From Gemmiger sp. An50 (lineage in GTDB: Bacteria; Bacillota; Clostridia; Oscillospirales; Ruminococcaceae), in assembly GCF_002161595.1 (NCBI RefSeq), contig NZ_NFID01000015.1:1-64000 (forward strand): DNA of 64,000 bases. The letters run 5' to 3'. The stretch's first letter is position 1. Every line of letters begins with the position of its first letter. Under the pieces are notes generated by a model that saw only the letters and a list, made by a program, of their open reading frames with translations, was not told where the DNA came from and searched no databases. Positions 32,648 through 41,368 of the stretch are shown here, piece after piece. The position numbers were made by a program, and so were the translations under genes.

Positions 32648-33268
32648 GTGAAAAACCAGTATACGGAAACGGACCCCCAGAGCTTGATCCGGTCCAGTAC
32701 GGCGGTAATTCTGGCCGGAGGAAAATCAAGCCGGATGAACTATTATCCCAAAAGCCACCTGCCCTGGCAGGGCGGGTCGTTTTTAAGCGCGCTTTCTTCT
32801 CAGCTGACCCATTTTTCCCGCTGTGTGGTCTCGGTGGATCGAAAGGACCGGTTCGAAAACATTGGTGAAACCGTAGAGGACCGGTATGTAGACTGCGGAC
32901 CGCTGAGCGGGATCTATTCCAGCCTGGAGGCAGCCGACACGCAGCTGGTTTTCATCACGGCCTGCGACACGACGCTTTTGAAAAGCGAGCTGGTGGAATA
33001 TCTGTTCCGCCAATGGAAGCCGCAATACGATTGCTGCATAGCAAAAACAGGGGATGGACGAATCCACCCCCTGTGCGGTATTTACAAAAAAGAGCTGGCG
33101 CCGGTTTTGCGGCAAAGCCTGGAACAAGGCGACCGGCGTGTGATGCGGTTTCTGGAACAGCAGAATCTTCACATCGTGGAGATCCCCGCTGAAATGGAGG
33201 AGCAGCTGACCAACGTGAACACGCAGGAAATATATCAGAGCCTGTGCGGCCAAAGCGTGACCGAGTGA
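32648..33268 (+). CDS. mobA: Molybdenum cofactor guanylyltransferase MobA
   Basis: This 206-residue enzyme transfers GMP from GTP to molybdopterin. It has the nucleotide-binding LAGGKSSRM (23-31), a Lys in PKSHLPW, the metal-binding Asp in TACDTT and a family-like NVNTQE near the C-terminus. It is the last gene of the plus-strand operon and converges tail-to-tail with mobB, 5 bases away. A GMP-form cofactor implies a DMSO-reductase or formate-dehydrogenase type enzyme; the related MocA (CMP) cannot be excluded. Confidence 0.87.
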   Translation: MKNQYTETDPQSLIRSSTAVILAGGKSSRMNYYPKSHLPWQGGSFLSALSSQLTHFSRCVVSVDRKDRFENIGETVEDRYVDCGPLSGIYSSLEAADTQLVFITACDTTLLKSELVEYLFRQWKPQYDCCIAKTGDGRIHPLCGIYKKELAPVLRQSLEQGDRRVMRFLEQQNLHIVEIPAEMEEQLTNVNTQEIYQSLCGQSVTE

Positions 33269-33273
33269 AAGGG

Positions 33274-33777
33274 TCAGCAGGTCAGACCGGTATATTCCAG
33301 CAGAAAACAGGCAAGTCCGCGAACATCATCCAGCGCAAAGCAGGGCCCGGAGAACTGCTGCTTCAGCAGCTCGTCATCGGTAACCACGGCAATATATGTA
33401 TCCGCATTGGAAGGAAGACCTTTCCCGGTAGCTTTTCGGCAGATGCCGACCCGGGGGAGGTCTTCGTATTTATAGCCCTCCACCAGGATCAGGTCCACGC
33501 CCTGCAGGCAGGCAATGTTTTCCTGGAACGACCTGGGCCGCTGTTCCAGAATGACCGTTTTGGAGGAGGAGCTGATCAGCGTGATGTCCGCGCCCGCTTG
33601 GGTGAAGCGCCAGGAATCCTTGCCGGGGCGGTCCATTTCAAAGTCATGGCCGTCATGCTTCACAACGGCCACCCGCAGCCCCTGCTGCTTAAACAAGCGG
33701 ATCAGCTGTTCCACCAGGGTGGTTTTTCCGGTGCCGGAATAGGCGGCAAACCCGATCATGGGGATATGTTGTTCCAT
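33274..33777 (-). CDS. mobB: Molybdopterin-guanine dinucleotide accessory GTPase MobB
   Basis: This 167-residue P-loop GTPase has Walker A SGTGKTT (14-20), VVKHDGHDF and DLILVEGYKYEDLPRVGI, all typical of MobB. It assists attachment of the nucleotide to molybdopterin. It is the last gene of the minus-strand Moco operon, about 40 bases after the mogA fusion. Confidence 0.92.
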   Translation of the reverse strand: MEQHIPMIGFAAYSGTGKTTLVEQLIRLFKQQGLRVAVVKHDGHDFEMDRPGKDSWRFTQAGADITLISSSSKTVILEQRPRSFQENIACLQGVDLILVEGYKYEDLPRVGICRKATGKGLPSNADTYIAVVTDDELLKQQFSGPCFALDDVRGLACFLLEYTGLTC

Positions 33778-33819
33778 GAAAAATACTCCTTAAACAAGCA
33801 GATGGATAGGGAAGAGAGC

Positions 33820-34719
33820 TCAGTGAAGCTCCTTTTCCACAACACATTCGCGCTTGATGGTGCCCACCAGGAACTGAAGTGCATCCACCACATGGGGGCG
33901 GATATCGCCGCCGATGAGCACATACATCAAATCGTCGCCCACCGACAGGCGTCCCTCATTCAGCCAGACGCGCACGTAGTAGATTCCCTCCAGCTTGCGG
34001 GCCTCCTGAATGGCCTGTTCCAGCTTTTGGGGATCGTAGGAGAACTCCATCCCGGTCACCGGCGCGGCGTCCGTCTGCCCGTTGCGCACCTGGGCCTTGG
34101 GCGTGATCCGAACGGTTCCGTTGTGGGTCAGATACATGCCGACCTTTTCGGCGTCAGGAGCTTGTTTCGCCTCTTTCAGCCACTGGTCCAGGCTGGGAGA
34201 AGCCTTTCCGGCAGAAGCTGCCGCCGGGGCGGCACAGTCCGCAGAGCCCTCGCCGCAAAGCATATCCAGGCCATGGCCAATGCTGCCGATCACAGCCAGA
34301 AGATTCTCCCGAGCGGCTTTTTCACTTCCGGGCAGGTTGATGATCAGGCTGCGGCCACGGATGCCGGCGGCGCTGCGGGAAAGGCAGCCGCGGGGGGTGA
34401 CCTTCATGCTGGCGGCACGCATTGCTTCCGCGATGCCGCGGGTTTCCCGCTGAATTACCGCCAGAGTTGCCTCCGGGGTGATGTCCCGGGGAGAGAAGCC
34501 GGTCCCGCCGGTGGTGAGCACCAGGGTGCAGTTTTTCTGGTCGCAGCAGGCGATCAGTTCATTGATGATCTGCTCACGCTCATCGGGAACGATGCTGGTG
34601 TGAATCACATTGTACCCGTTTTCGCTGAGGATGGATACCAGCGCGGGGCCGCTGGTGTCCACGCGCTGTCCCTTGGACCCCTTGTCGCTGACGGTGATAA
34701 CAGCTGCATTATATGCCAT
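33820..34719 (-). CDS. MogA/MoaB domain fused to a MoaE-like domain
   Basis: This is a 299-residue two-domain protein. Residues 1-165 are a MogA/MoaB molybdopterin adenylyltransferase with TTGGTGFSPRDITPEAT. After an Ala-rich linker, residues about 195-299 resemble MoaE, the catalytic subunit of molybdopterin synthase: GRLSVGDDLMYVLIGG and IKRECVVEKELH, whose two Lys are spaced seven apart like the E. coli MoaE pair. One polypeptide may thus serve steps before and during metal insertion. No separate moaD or moaE is seen. The ATG at 34719 follows AGAGGAAG and sits just after moaC; an upstream in-frame ATG is inside moaC. Confidence 0.8.
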   Translation of the reverse strand: MAYNAAVITVSDKGSKGQRVDTSGPALVSILSENGYNVIHTSIVPDEREQIINELIACCDQKNCTLVLTTGGTGFSPRDITPEATLAVIQRETRGIAEAMRAASMKVTPRGCLSRSAAGIRGRSLIINLPGSEKAARENLLAVIGSIGHGLDMLCGEGSADCAAPAAASAGKASPSLDQWLKEAKQAPDAEKVGMYLTHNGTVRITPKAQVRNGQTDAAPVTGMEFSYDPQKLEQAIQEARKLEGIYYVRVWLNEGRLSVGDDLMYVLIGGDIRPHVVDALQFLVGTIKRECVVEKELH

Positions 34720-34720
34720 A

Positions 34721-35215
34721 TTATGCTTCCTCTCTTTCAAAATCTCCATGAACGCCGCCGGTTTTTCGCAGAAGGCGGATGTTCGAAATGACGATATCCT
34801 TCTGGATGGCCTTGCACATATCGTAAACGGTCAGGGCCGCGGTGGAAACTGCGGTCAGCGCTTCCATCTCTACGCCGGTGCGTCCGGAGCAGGAAACGGT
34901 TGCCCGGATCTCCACGCTGCACTGCTCCTCGTCGAGCCACAGATCCATGTCGATCCCGTTCACCGCAACCGGATGGCACATGGGGATCAGAGCCGAAGTG
35001 TGCTTGGCGCCCATGATTCCGGCGACCTGTGCCACGGTAAGCACATCGCCCTTTTTCATTCCGCCGCTGCGGATGCGTTCAAAGGTCTGCCGGCCCACCA
35101 ATACCTGGGCGGCGGCAACGGCCTGCCGCTGGGAAGGGTCTTTTTCGCCCACATCCACCATTTTTGCCCGGCCCTGGGCGTTAAAGTGGGTGAAATCATT
35201 CATATTCTCGATCAA
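34721..35215 (-). CDS. moaC: Cyclic pyranopterin monophosphate synthase MoaC
   Basis: This 164-residue enzyme converts the MoaA product to cPMP. HTSALIPMCHPV and EMEALTAVSTAALTVYDMCK are family hallmarks. The best start is a TTG at 35215, spaced 7 bases from GAGGAGG, giving MIENMNDF; the internal ATG is 19 bases from the site. It lies between moaA and the mogA fusion. Confidence 0.93.
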   Translation of the reverse strand: MIENMNDFTHFNAQGRAKMVDVGEKDPSQRQAVAAAQVLVGRQTFERIRSGGMKKGDVLTVAQVAGIMGAKHTSALIPMCHPVAVNGIDMDLWLDEEQCSVEIRATVSCSGRTGVEMEALTAVSTAALTVYDMCKAIQKDIVISNIRLLRKTGGVHGDFEREEA

Positions 35216-35245
35216 GAAAATTCCTCCTCTGTTATAATAACACGT

Positions 35246-36199
35246 TCAGCCGCCGATCTGATTCATCATCCGGCCTGCCTGGCTGGGATGCAGGGCGGAA
35301 AGAAGTTCGTGCTTTTCCGGCTTTGAACCGATGGTCCGGCGGAATTGCTCCAGCATTTCCGCCGAGGAAAGCCCTTTGACGGGGTACTCCACAGCGGAGT
35401 GCAGGCAGGGCTTGAGTTTCCCGTCGGCGGTCAGGCGGATGCGGTTGCACTGCGCGCAAAAATGATTGCTCACCGGGCTGATCAGACCGATGCTTCCAAG
35501 CGCTCCGGGCAGCCGGTACAGCCGGGCGACGCCATCGCTTTCCGGCAGAGCGGACGCATCCGGCAGCTGTTCCAGAACAATACGGCTGGGCAGATAGGCT
35601 GCGGGACCAAATTCCGGGCTGGAGTTCATGGGCATCAGCTCGATGAAGCGCACATCCACCGGATACTCCCGGGTCAGATTGGCAAGGGGAACGATTTCGT
35701 CGTCATTGAAACCTCCGATCAGAACCACATTGATCTTTACCTTGTCAAATCCGGCATCCAGCGCGGCGCGGATACCGGCCAGCGCCTGGTCCAACCGGCC
35801 AATGCGGGTGATGTGCCGGTACTTTTCCGGGTCCAGAGTATCCAGACTGATGTTCACACGGTTGACCCCGGCCTGCCGAAGCGGTTTTGCCAGAGCGGGC
35901 AGGGCAAGTCCGTTGGTGGTAACGGCGACGTCCTGGATGCCGGGAACGGCACAGGCGCGGCGGCAGATGGAAACGATATTCCTTTTTACAAGAGGCTCAC
36001 CGCCGGTGATGCGCAGCTTGGTAATGCCAAGGCTGGCGGCAGCCTGTACCGCGGCGATCATCTCGTCCTCGGTCAGCATTTCGGAGCAGTCCTTCTGGCA
36101 GATGCCTTCCTCCGGCATGCAGTAGCGGCAGCGCAGATTGCACCGTTCGGTGACGGAAAGCCGCAGATATGTGATGCGGCGGCCATAGGAGTCGATCAT
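35246..36199 (-). CDS. moaA: GTP 3',8-cyclase MoaA
   Basis: This 317-residue radical SAM enzyme catalyses the first step of molybdopterin synthesis. The N-terminal cluster is CNLRCRYC (Cys20, 24, 27). A second iron-sulfur cluster is in FCAQCNRIRL plus a Cys about 14 residues later, and the C-terminal Gly-Gly ends the protein (NQIGG). All features needed for activity are present. It starts 3 bases after the upstream MPT-binding gene. Confidence 0.95.
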   Translation of the reverse strand: MIDSYGRRITYLRLSVTERCNLRCRYCMPEEGICQKDCSEMLTEDEMIAAVQAAASLGITKLRITGGEPLVKRNIVSICRRACAVPGIQDVAVTTNGLALPALAKPLRQAGVNRVNISLDTLDPEKYRHITRIGRLDQALAGIRAALDAGFDKVKINVVLIGGFNDDEIVPLANLTREYPVDVRFIELMPMNSSPEFGPAAYLPSRIVLEQLPDASALPESDGVARLYRLPGALGSIGLISPVSNHFCAQCNRIRLTADGKLKPCLHSAVEYPVKGLSSAEMLEQFRRTIGSKPEKHELLSALHPSQAGRMMNQIGG

Positions 36200-36202
36200 A
36201 AT

Positions 36203-37219
36203 TCAATATCTCCCAAACGTACAGGTGGGGAAGTGGCACACCTTGCACATGCGGCAAAGTCCGCCCTCTTCCAAGCGGATCAGATCCTGTTTTGTCAATT
36301 TATCCCCGGTAAAGATCTGGGGCAGCAGCACGTCGAAAACCGTGGTGGGCAGGCTGATGGCAGCGCCGGGAACCCCCAGGATGGCGACCTGGTCCAGATA
36401 AGCCACTAAAGTCATGTTTCCGGGCTGCGAGGGCACGCCGTGGGTGATGATCTCCGCCCCCAGAGCGCGGATCGCGGTGGGGGTCAGATCGTCCGGGTCC
36501 ACCGACATACCGCCGGTGAAGATCAGAACATCCGCGCCCTTATCAAGGAACCGGCGGCCCGCGTTCAAGATCATGGTCAGGTCGTCATCGCAGACGGTGA
36601 CCCCCAGGATCTCGCTGGGGTACTGCTTCATCTTGGCCCGGACCACCGGCTCGAATTTATCCTGAATACGGCCGTGATATACCTCGGAACCGGTGATGAC
36701 AACGCCGATCTTTTTGTGCCGGTAAGGGCGCAGGTCCAGCAGCTTTTCCTCTTTGCAAAGCGCCTCTGCCTGCAGGATCTGTTCCTCTTTGGTGACAAGG
36801 GGGACGATCCGCATGGAGGCAAGCCGGTCTCCCGGCTCCACGGGAAAATGGTCCGGCAGCGTGCAGATGGTGATGTCGCCAATGGAGTTGATCTGATGCA
36901 GCAGGGCGGTGTTTACCCGGAACATGCCTCGCACATCCGCTTTCAGAAGGACCTTTCCCTCGGCAGGACCTTCGTAATGAGCGCCTTCTGCCGGAGCCAT
37001 GGCAGCCATGCGCAGGGCGCAGTCATCCTCGTGAAGCTCGCCGGCATTCTCTTCCCACACAAAAATGGAACGTTTGCCGATGTCCAGCAGCTTGGAGATA
37101 TCTTCCGGCTGGATGATATGGCCCCGCTTGAACAACGGGCCCTTGAACCCGTCGAACATGGCGGTGATGTCGTGGCAGAGCGTCATGCCGACCGCTTGTT
37201 CTACATTTACCTTTTTCAT
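36203..37219 (-). CDS. Molybdopterin-binding protein, MoeA-related
   Basis: This 338-residue protein contains a MoCF_biosynth-type domain (about 170-310; IGVVITGSEVYHGRIQDKF and FTGGMSVDPDDLTPTAI). The family occurs beside molybdenum hydroxylase genes and is distinct from MoeA. The C-terminus is Cys-rich (CRMCKVCHFPTC), suggesting a metal site. It overlaps moeA by 4 bases. Its exact step is unknown to me. Confidence 0.85.
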   Translation of the reverse strand: MKKVNVEQAVGMTLCHDITAMFDGFKGPLFKRGHIIQPEDISKLLDIGKRSIFVWEENAGELHEDDCALRMAAMAPAEGAHYEGPAEGKVLLKADVRGMFRVNTALLHQINSIGDITICTLPDHFPVEPGDRLASMRIVPLVTKEEQILQAEALCKEEKLLDLRPYRHKKIGVVITGSEVYHGRIQDKFEPVVRAKMKQYPSEILGVTVCDDDLTMILNAGRRFLDKGADVLIFTGGMSVDPDDLTPTAIRALGAEIITHGVPSQPGNMTLVAYLDQVAILGVPGAAISLPTTVFDVLLPQIFTGDKLTKQDLIRLEEGGLCRMCKVCHFPTCTFGRY

Positions 37220-38430
37220 GTGAGAAGGAACCCTTTCAGTGGTGTGTTTTGATCAATGGGACCGCTGCCTGCGGGAACGACCGCCATTGCGTTGCATCCA
37301 ATGGAGCTGCTCAGGACCACGTTGCCCTGCTTTTGAGGAAGCTGAAGGCGAACGGTCCCGTCGCTCAAATCCAATTTTCCCCGCAGCAGGCGGGTGCAGG
37401 GGCTTTTTTTGTGAAAGCTCTGGGCCAAGGTCACGGTGATCTCGGTGAATTCGAATTTTTCCAGACCGGCCATTTTGCGAAGAGCCGGCAGAGCCACGAC
37501 ATAAAAATTCGTGATGGCGGATGCCGGGTTCCCGGACAGTGCACAGACCGGTTTGCCGTTTTGGATTCCGTAAGCGCAGGCCATGCCCGGTTTCAGGTCC
37601 ACGCCCTGGAACAGCATCTCCACGCCCGCCTGTTTCATGGCATCCGGCGTCAGGTCGTAGTCGCCCACGGAAACACCGCCGGTGGAGATCACTGCATCGC
37701 ATTGCGCAAGCCCATTCTGAACAAGGGCGGCAATGGCGGCAAGGTCATCGCCCGCAAGGCCCAGGTACACGGGCTCAAAGCCGAGCCCCTCAAGTATCGT
37801 TTCCAGAGTATGGCGATTGGCGTTGCGGATTTTTCCGGCCGAGGGGATTTCGCTGCACTCCACCACTTCGCTGCCTGTACACAAGATTCCCACCCGCAGG
37901 CGGCGATACACCAGAGGGGAGGAGATTCCCTGAGAGGCCAGTGTGCCGGCAAGTCCGCCGTCGATCCGGGTGCCTTTGCGGGCGAGCAGCTCGCCTTCGC
38001 GGATATCTTCACCGGCATGCACGATGTTTTCACCGGCCCGATAGGAACGGGAAAGGGTCACGGTGTGAAGGTCGAACCGGGTATCTTCATATTTGCAAAC
38101 CACGTCTGCCCCGGCGGGAATGGGGGCGCCGGTAAGAATTTTCACAGCGGTGCCGGGAAGGACGGGTCTGGTGGGCACGGACCCGGCAGGCAGCTCTTCC
38201 AGAATGGTCAATGAAACCGGAGCGTCCGGGGAAGCGGCAGCACTGTCCGCGGCACGGAACGCATAGCCGTCATAGGGGGAACGGTCAAATGGGGGAATGT
38301 TGCCTGCCGCCAGAAGATCCTCCGCCAGAATCCGGCCGCCGCAAAGCGACAGCGGGAGCCGTTCGGTCTGAACGGGATGCACGTGGTCCATCAGCATTTT
38401 CTGTGCTGTTTTGAAATCCAGGTGTTTCAT
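37216..38430 (-). CDS. moeA: Molybdopterin molybdenumtransferase MoeA
   Basis: This 404-residue enzyme inserts molybdate into adenylated molybdopterin. It has the N-terminal MoeA domains (DRSPYDGYAFRAAD, TGAPIPAGADVVCKYED), the MoCF domain (STGGVSVGDYDL, LSGNPASAI) and a C-terminal beta domain. The ATG at 38430 follows AAAGGA; a TTG further upstream lacks a ribosome site. It is the first gene of the Moco operon and sits behind a switch-like leader. Confidence 0.93.
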   Translation of the reverse strand: MKHLDFKTAQKMLMDHVHPVQTERLPLSLCGGRILAEDLLAAGNIPPFDRSPYDGYAFRAADSAAASPDAPVSLTILEELPAGSVPTRPVLPGTAVKILTGAPIPAGADVVCKYEDTRFDLHTVTLSRSYRAGENIVHAGEDIREGELLARKGTRIDGGLAGTLASQGISSPLVYRRLRVGILCTGSEVVECSEIPSAGKIRNANRHTLETILEGLGFEPVYLGLAGDDLAAIAALVQNGLAQCDAVISTGGVSVGDYDLTPDAMKQAGVEMLFQGVDLKPGMACAYGIQNGKPVCALSGNPASAITNFYVVALPALRKMAGLEKFEFTEITVTLAQSFHKKSPCTRLLRGKLDLSDGTVRLQLPQKQGNVVLSSSIGCNAMAVVPAGSGPIDQNTPLKGFLLT

Positions 38431-38673
38431 ACATAGTCCTTTCAACGTCGCGAATTTTTTTCAACCCGAGCGGGTAAAGATGCACGGCGGAAGGCGGAAA
38501 TACAAAAAAATCCGCCTCCTTTTCAGAGACGGATACACAACAAAAACACCCGGGGCCATAGCGGCACCGAATCAATCCTGTCTCCTTTTCAAAATGGAAG
38601 GCGGCGCTGTTTCCGGCGCAACCCAGCGGACTGTTTCCATGGAATATTTCTTTAGGCAAACAGTCTCGAAGAC
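38431..38673 (-). promoter_or_regulatory. moeA leader with terminator/antiterminator, riboswitch candidate
   Basis: In the transcript, GACUGUUU and AAACAGUC form an 8-bp hairpin near the 5' end, then CGCUG / CAGCG. A terminator follows: AUCCGUCUC pairs with GGAGGCGGAU before UUUUUUU (38504-38534). Its 5' arm (38526-38534) can instead pair with the upstream GAGACAGGAU (38575-38584), giving an antiterminator. This is the layout of a transcriptional riboswitch ahead of Moco genes. By memory it does not match the enterobacterial Moco riboswitch, so the ligand (Moco, W-cofactor, molybdate or other) is open. Confidence 0.65.
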
Positions 38674-38679
38674 ATATTT

Positions 38680-38708
38680 ATTATTTCAGATTCCGCTATG
38701 ATTGTCAA
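38680..38708 (-). promoter_or_regulatory. Promoter of the Moco operon
   Basis: Minus strand TTGACA (38708-38703), 17 bases, AATAAT (38685-38680). Between 38709 and 38813 I see nothing else of note. Confidence 0.75.
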
Positions 38709-38813
38709 TGGATTTGCGGCAGAAAATAAGCCGCATTGCAGGCAAATAACAAGAAAAAGATCTTGTTTTCATCGCTGGGCAAATTCCAAAAGAAAAAAGG
38801 GAGAAAACGGCTT

Positions 38814-39485
38814 TTAGCAGGCGCTGTTTTTGGCGCATGCAGGCGCGATCTCCGGGAAGATTTTCGCCCAGTTGATGCGGTAGGCGGGAAGCATCAGCAC
38901 CAGGCTCAACGCCGCCCCGGCCACCACGTCGATCACCGAATGCTGGCGCAAAAACAGGGTGGACAAGGTGATCAGGATGGTCATGGCCCAGATCAGCGCA
39001 TGTACCGGCAGGTTGACCCGGAATAGCTTGCAGCGCAGCCCCACGATGGCAATGGAAACGGTGCTGGAAATGTGGATGGAGGGGCAGACATTGGTGGGCG
39101 TATCAATACCGCGCAGCAGCTCCACCAGTTGGCACAGAACATTCTGCCGCGGGATCGGCTGGCGCAGGTCCAGGCCGTTGGGCCAGACCAGATAGGTCAG
39201 CATGGCCAGCGTCATGCCCACGAACATGATGAAGCACAGGCGGCAGTAGTCGGTTTTGTCCTTGAAAAACAAATAGAGCATGGTGCCGGGCATCCACAGA
39301 TACCACAGGCAGTAGGGGATCACGAACCACTCGTTGAAGGGGATCAGGTCATCGATGAAGCAATGGATGATGGTGTATTCCGGGTCCAGCTGTTCCAGGC
39401 TGAAGAAGTCGAACAGATAGAATGCCCAGTACCCCATCAGCCAGGCATGCGGATTTTTGCGCAGCCAGGAAAGGGCGGAATGCAT
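38814..39485 (-). CDS. PAP2-superfamily membrane phosphatase
   Basis: This 223-residue protein has about six membrane helices and the PAP2 motifs CPSIHISSTVS and FLRQHSVIDVVAG, which supply the catalytic His and Asp. It resembles the inositol phosphotransferase/phosphatidic acid phosphatase group. The substrate is probably a lipid phosphate. A TATAAT with TGC upstream (39549-39554, minus strand) is the likely promoter. It is a single gene. Confidence 0.82.
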   Translation of the reverse strand: MHSALSWLRKNPHAWLMGYWAFYLFDFFSLEQLDPEYTIIHCFIDDLIPFNEWFVIPYCLWYLWMPGTMLYLFFKDKTDYCRLCFIMFVGMTLAMLTYLVWPNGLDLRQPIPRQNVLCQLVELLRGIDTPTNVCPSIHISSTVSIAIVGLRCKLFRVNLPVHALIWAMTILITLSTLFLRQHSVIDVVAGAALSLVLMLPAYRINWAKIFPEIAPACAKNSAC

Positions 39486-39615
39486 GGGCAGTTACCTCAC
39501 AAAACATAGAATCAAAACAGCCGGCAAAGCGAGCCGACGAACGTTTTTATTATAGCACACTGTGTCGAAAAACAAAGCGCCGGTGCATGAATTGCAGCAA
39601 AGGAAACATGAAAAA

Positions 39616-39636
39616 CGGGCGGCCCGAAGCCGCCCG
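39616..39636 (-). terminator. Terminator of the PucR gene
   Basis: CGGGCGGC / GCCGCCCG stem with loop TTCGG, followed on the minus strand by TTTTT. Confidence 0.8.
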
Positions 39637-39652
39637 CAAAGGTCAAATTTCA

Positions 39653-41215
39653 TTACTTTTCCAGCAGCCGGTACAGCGCCACGGCCTCATACAGGGCGGT
39701 GAGCTCGGGCAGCTTGTCCGGGGTGTGGCCCAGCCGGTGGGTGATCTGCTGGTAGCGGTATTTCACCGTGTTTTTGTGCAAAAACAGCTGCTGGGCACAG
39801 CGGGCGATGTTCTGGTCCGCATCCAGCAGATAGACCGCCAGCGTGTCCACCAGGGGCAGCTCCTCGGCGGAGCTGTGCAACGGCGCAAGCACCGCCCGGC
39901 AGCGGGTCACGCTGGCCTCGTCTTGCACCAGATCGTTCTTGCAGTGCAGAGCAAAATCAATCTCGCCCAGAGTATGTACGGTGCGGGTGGGCCAGATGGT
40001 CTGAGCGCTGGGCAGGCCCTCGCTGCTGCGCAAAAAAGCAGCCCGCACCTGTGCGGTGTTTTCAAGGCCCTGGCAGCACACAAAGCCCGCGCCCAGACCC
40101 TCGGCCTTCAGCTGTGCATCCAGCTGGGCGGCAAGCGTCTCGCCCTCGGGACCGAACACGCCGTTGTCCGCCAGCACGATCACAAAGTCCTGATAGCTGC
40201 CCGCAATGGCGGCCTGGCAGTGGGGCTCCAGCAGCTGAGAGGCAATGGTGGGCACCCGGCGCAAAAACTCTTCCCGGCAGGCGGGGTCCAGCGGGCTGAG
40301 CATCCACATGCAGTGGATGGACGCCACGTTCAGCCGGAACAGAGCGGCCAGGCGGCGCATCTTGATGGGTTCGTCCCGCAGAATGGCCCGCACCAGCTCC
40401 TCAATGGCCAATTCGGCGTGCTTCAGGCTCCACAGGTTCAGAGCCAGCTGCATCACGTCCTGGGCCTGCTGCTGCACCTCGTTGCTCAGCGGCTGACCGG
40501 CCTTGAGCAGGCACAGCTCCATGGGGGCCGCGTCGCCGGGATCGATGGTCAGACGGCAGCACTGGTCCGCGTTGCCCTGGCGGGCCTGGATCAGCAGATC
40601 GGTCATATCCGTCTGAGAGCCACGGGGCCAGGCGCAGGCGCCCAGCAGCTGGCCGGTGCTGTTCAGCAAAAGCACGGTGGCACGCAGCCGGTCGCTGAGC
40701 AGCTGCAGCACGGTGTCCACGGTGCGCTGATGCTCAGGCAGCAGGGTCATGTGTTCCAGAATGTCTCCCAGAAGATGGGTGTTGTCTGCCTGGTCCCGCA
40801 GGATGGCATCCATCACATCGCCGATTACTTCGCTGTAGCGCAGCTCCATGCGGGGCGGCATCACCAGCAGCGGGAAATCCAGCTCCTGGGCCAACGTTAC
40901 CAGGGCGGGGTCCACCTGAGGCATCACGGTGCCCACATAATACAGCACCAGACCGGCCTGCCCCACCTGGGCCAGAGCGCGCAGGCATTCGCACTGGGCG
41001 TTCACATTGGTGGGGATGGAAGAAAAGCAGGTGAGGACCAGCTCGCCGCCGGCAAACCGGCCTGCCGTTTCATTCTGCTGGTGCAGGGTTTCCGTGCCGA
41101 TGTATTCCAGCACGTTGACCGAGGTGATGGGCCGGTCCAGATTGTCGAAGCCGGCCAGCAGGGTGGCCTGGCGCAAGCTGGGCAGTACCAGCGCCTGTTT
41201 TAACGTAACGCTCAT
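39653..41215 (-). CDS. PucR-family transcriptional regulator
   Basis: This 520-residue regulator has an N-terminal PucR sensor domain (1 to about 125; LKQALVLPSLRQATLLAGFD), a middle CdaR-like domain, and a C-terminal PucR helix-turn-helix (about 455-515; CAQQLFLHKNTVKYRYQQI). Family members control purine or amino acid catabolism. No catabolic operon is adjacent, so the target is unknown. The ATG at 41215 follows GGAGGG. Confidence 0.87.
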   Translation of the reverse strand: MSVTLKQALVLPSLRQATLLAGFDNLDRPITSVNVLEYIGTETLHQQNETAGRFAGGELVLTCFSSIPTNVNAQCECLRALAQVGQAGLVLYYVGTVMPQVDPALVTLAQELDFPLLVMPPRMELRYSEVIGDVMDAILRDQADNTHLLGDILEHMTLLPEHQRTVDTVLQLLSDRLRATVLLLNSTGQLLGACAWPRGSQTDMTDLLIQARQGNADQCCRLTIDPGDAAPMELCLLKAGQPLSNEVQQQAQDVMQLALNLWSLKHAELAIEELVRAILRDEPIKMRRLAALFRLNVASIHCMWMLSPLDPACREEFLRRVPTIASQLLEPHCQAAIAGSYQDFVIVLADNGVFGPEGETLAAQLDAQLKAEGLGAGFVCCQGLENTAQVRAAFLRSSEGLPSAQTIWPTRTVHTLGEIDFALHCKNDLVQDEASVTRCRAVLAPLHSSAEELPLVDTLAVYLLDADQNIARCAQQLFLHKNTVKYRYQQITHRLGHTPDKLPELTALYEAVALYRLLEK

Positions 41216-41306
41216 GAGGGGTCCCTCCAGGATAGGAATGTTGTGCGCAGGGCTTCCGCGCGTTGATGCTCGGGCCGCGCCTGACAGGCGGGCACACAAG
41301 CACAAA

Positions 41307-41354
41307 AAGCCCTTACTGCCGGCAGGCGCTTGCCTGCCGGACAATAAAGGGCTT
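41307..41354 (-). terminator. Terminator of the FabT-like gene
   Basis: A two-part stem, AAGCCCTT / AAGGGCTT outside and CCGGCAGGC / GCCTGCCGG inside, is followed on the minus strand by TTTTTG. Confidence 0.85.
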
Positions 41355-41368
41355 GAGAATCAGTTGAT

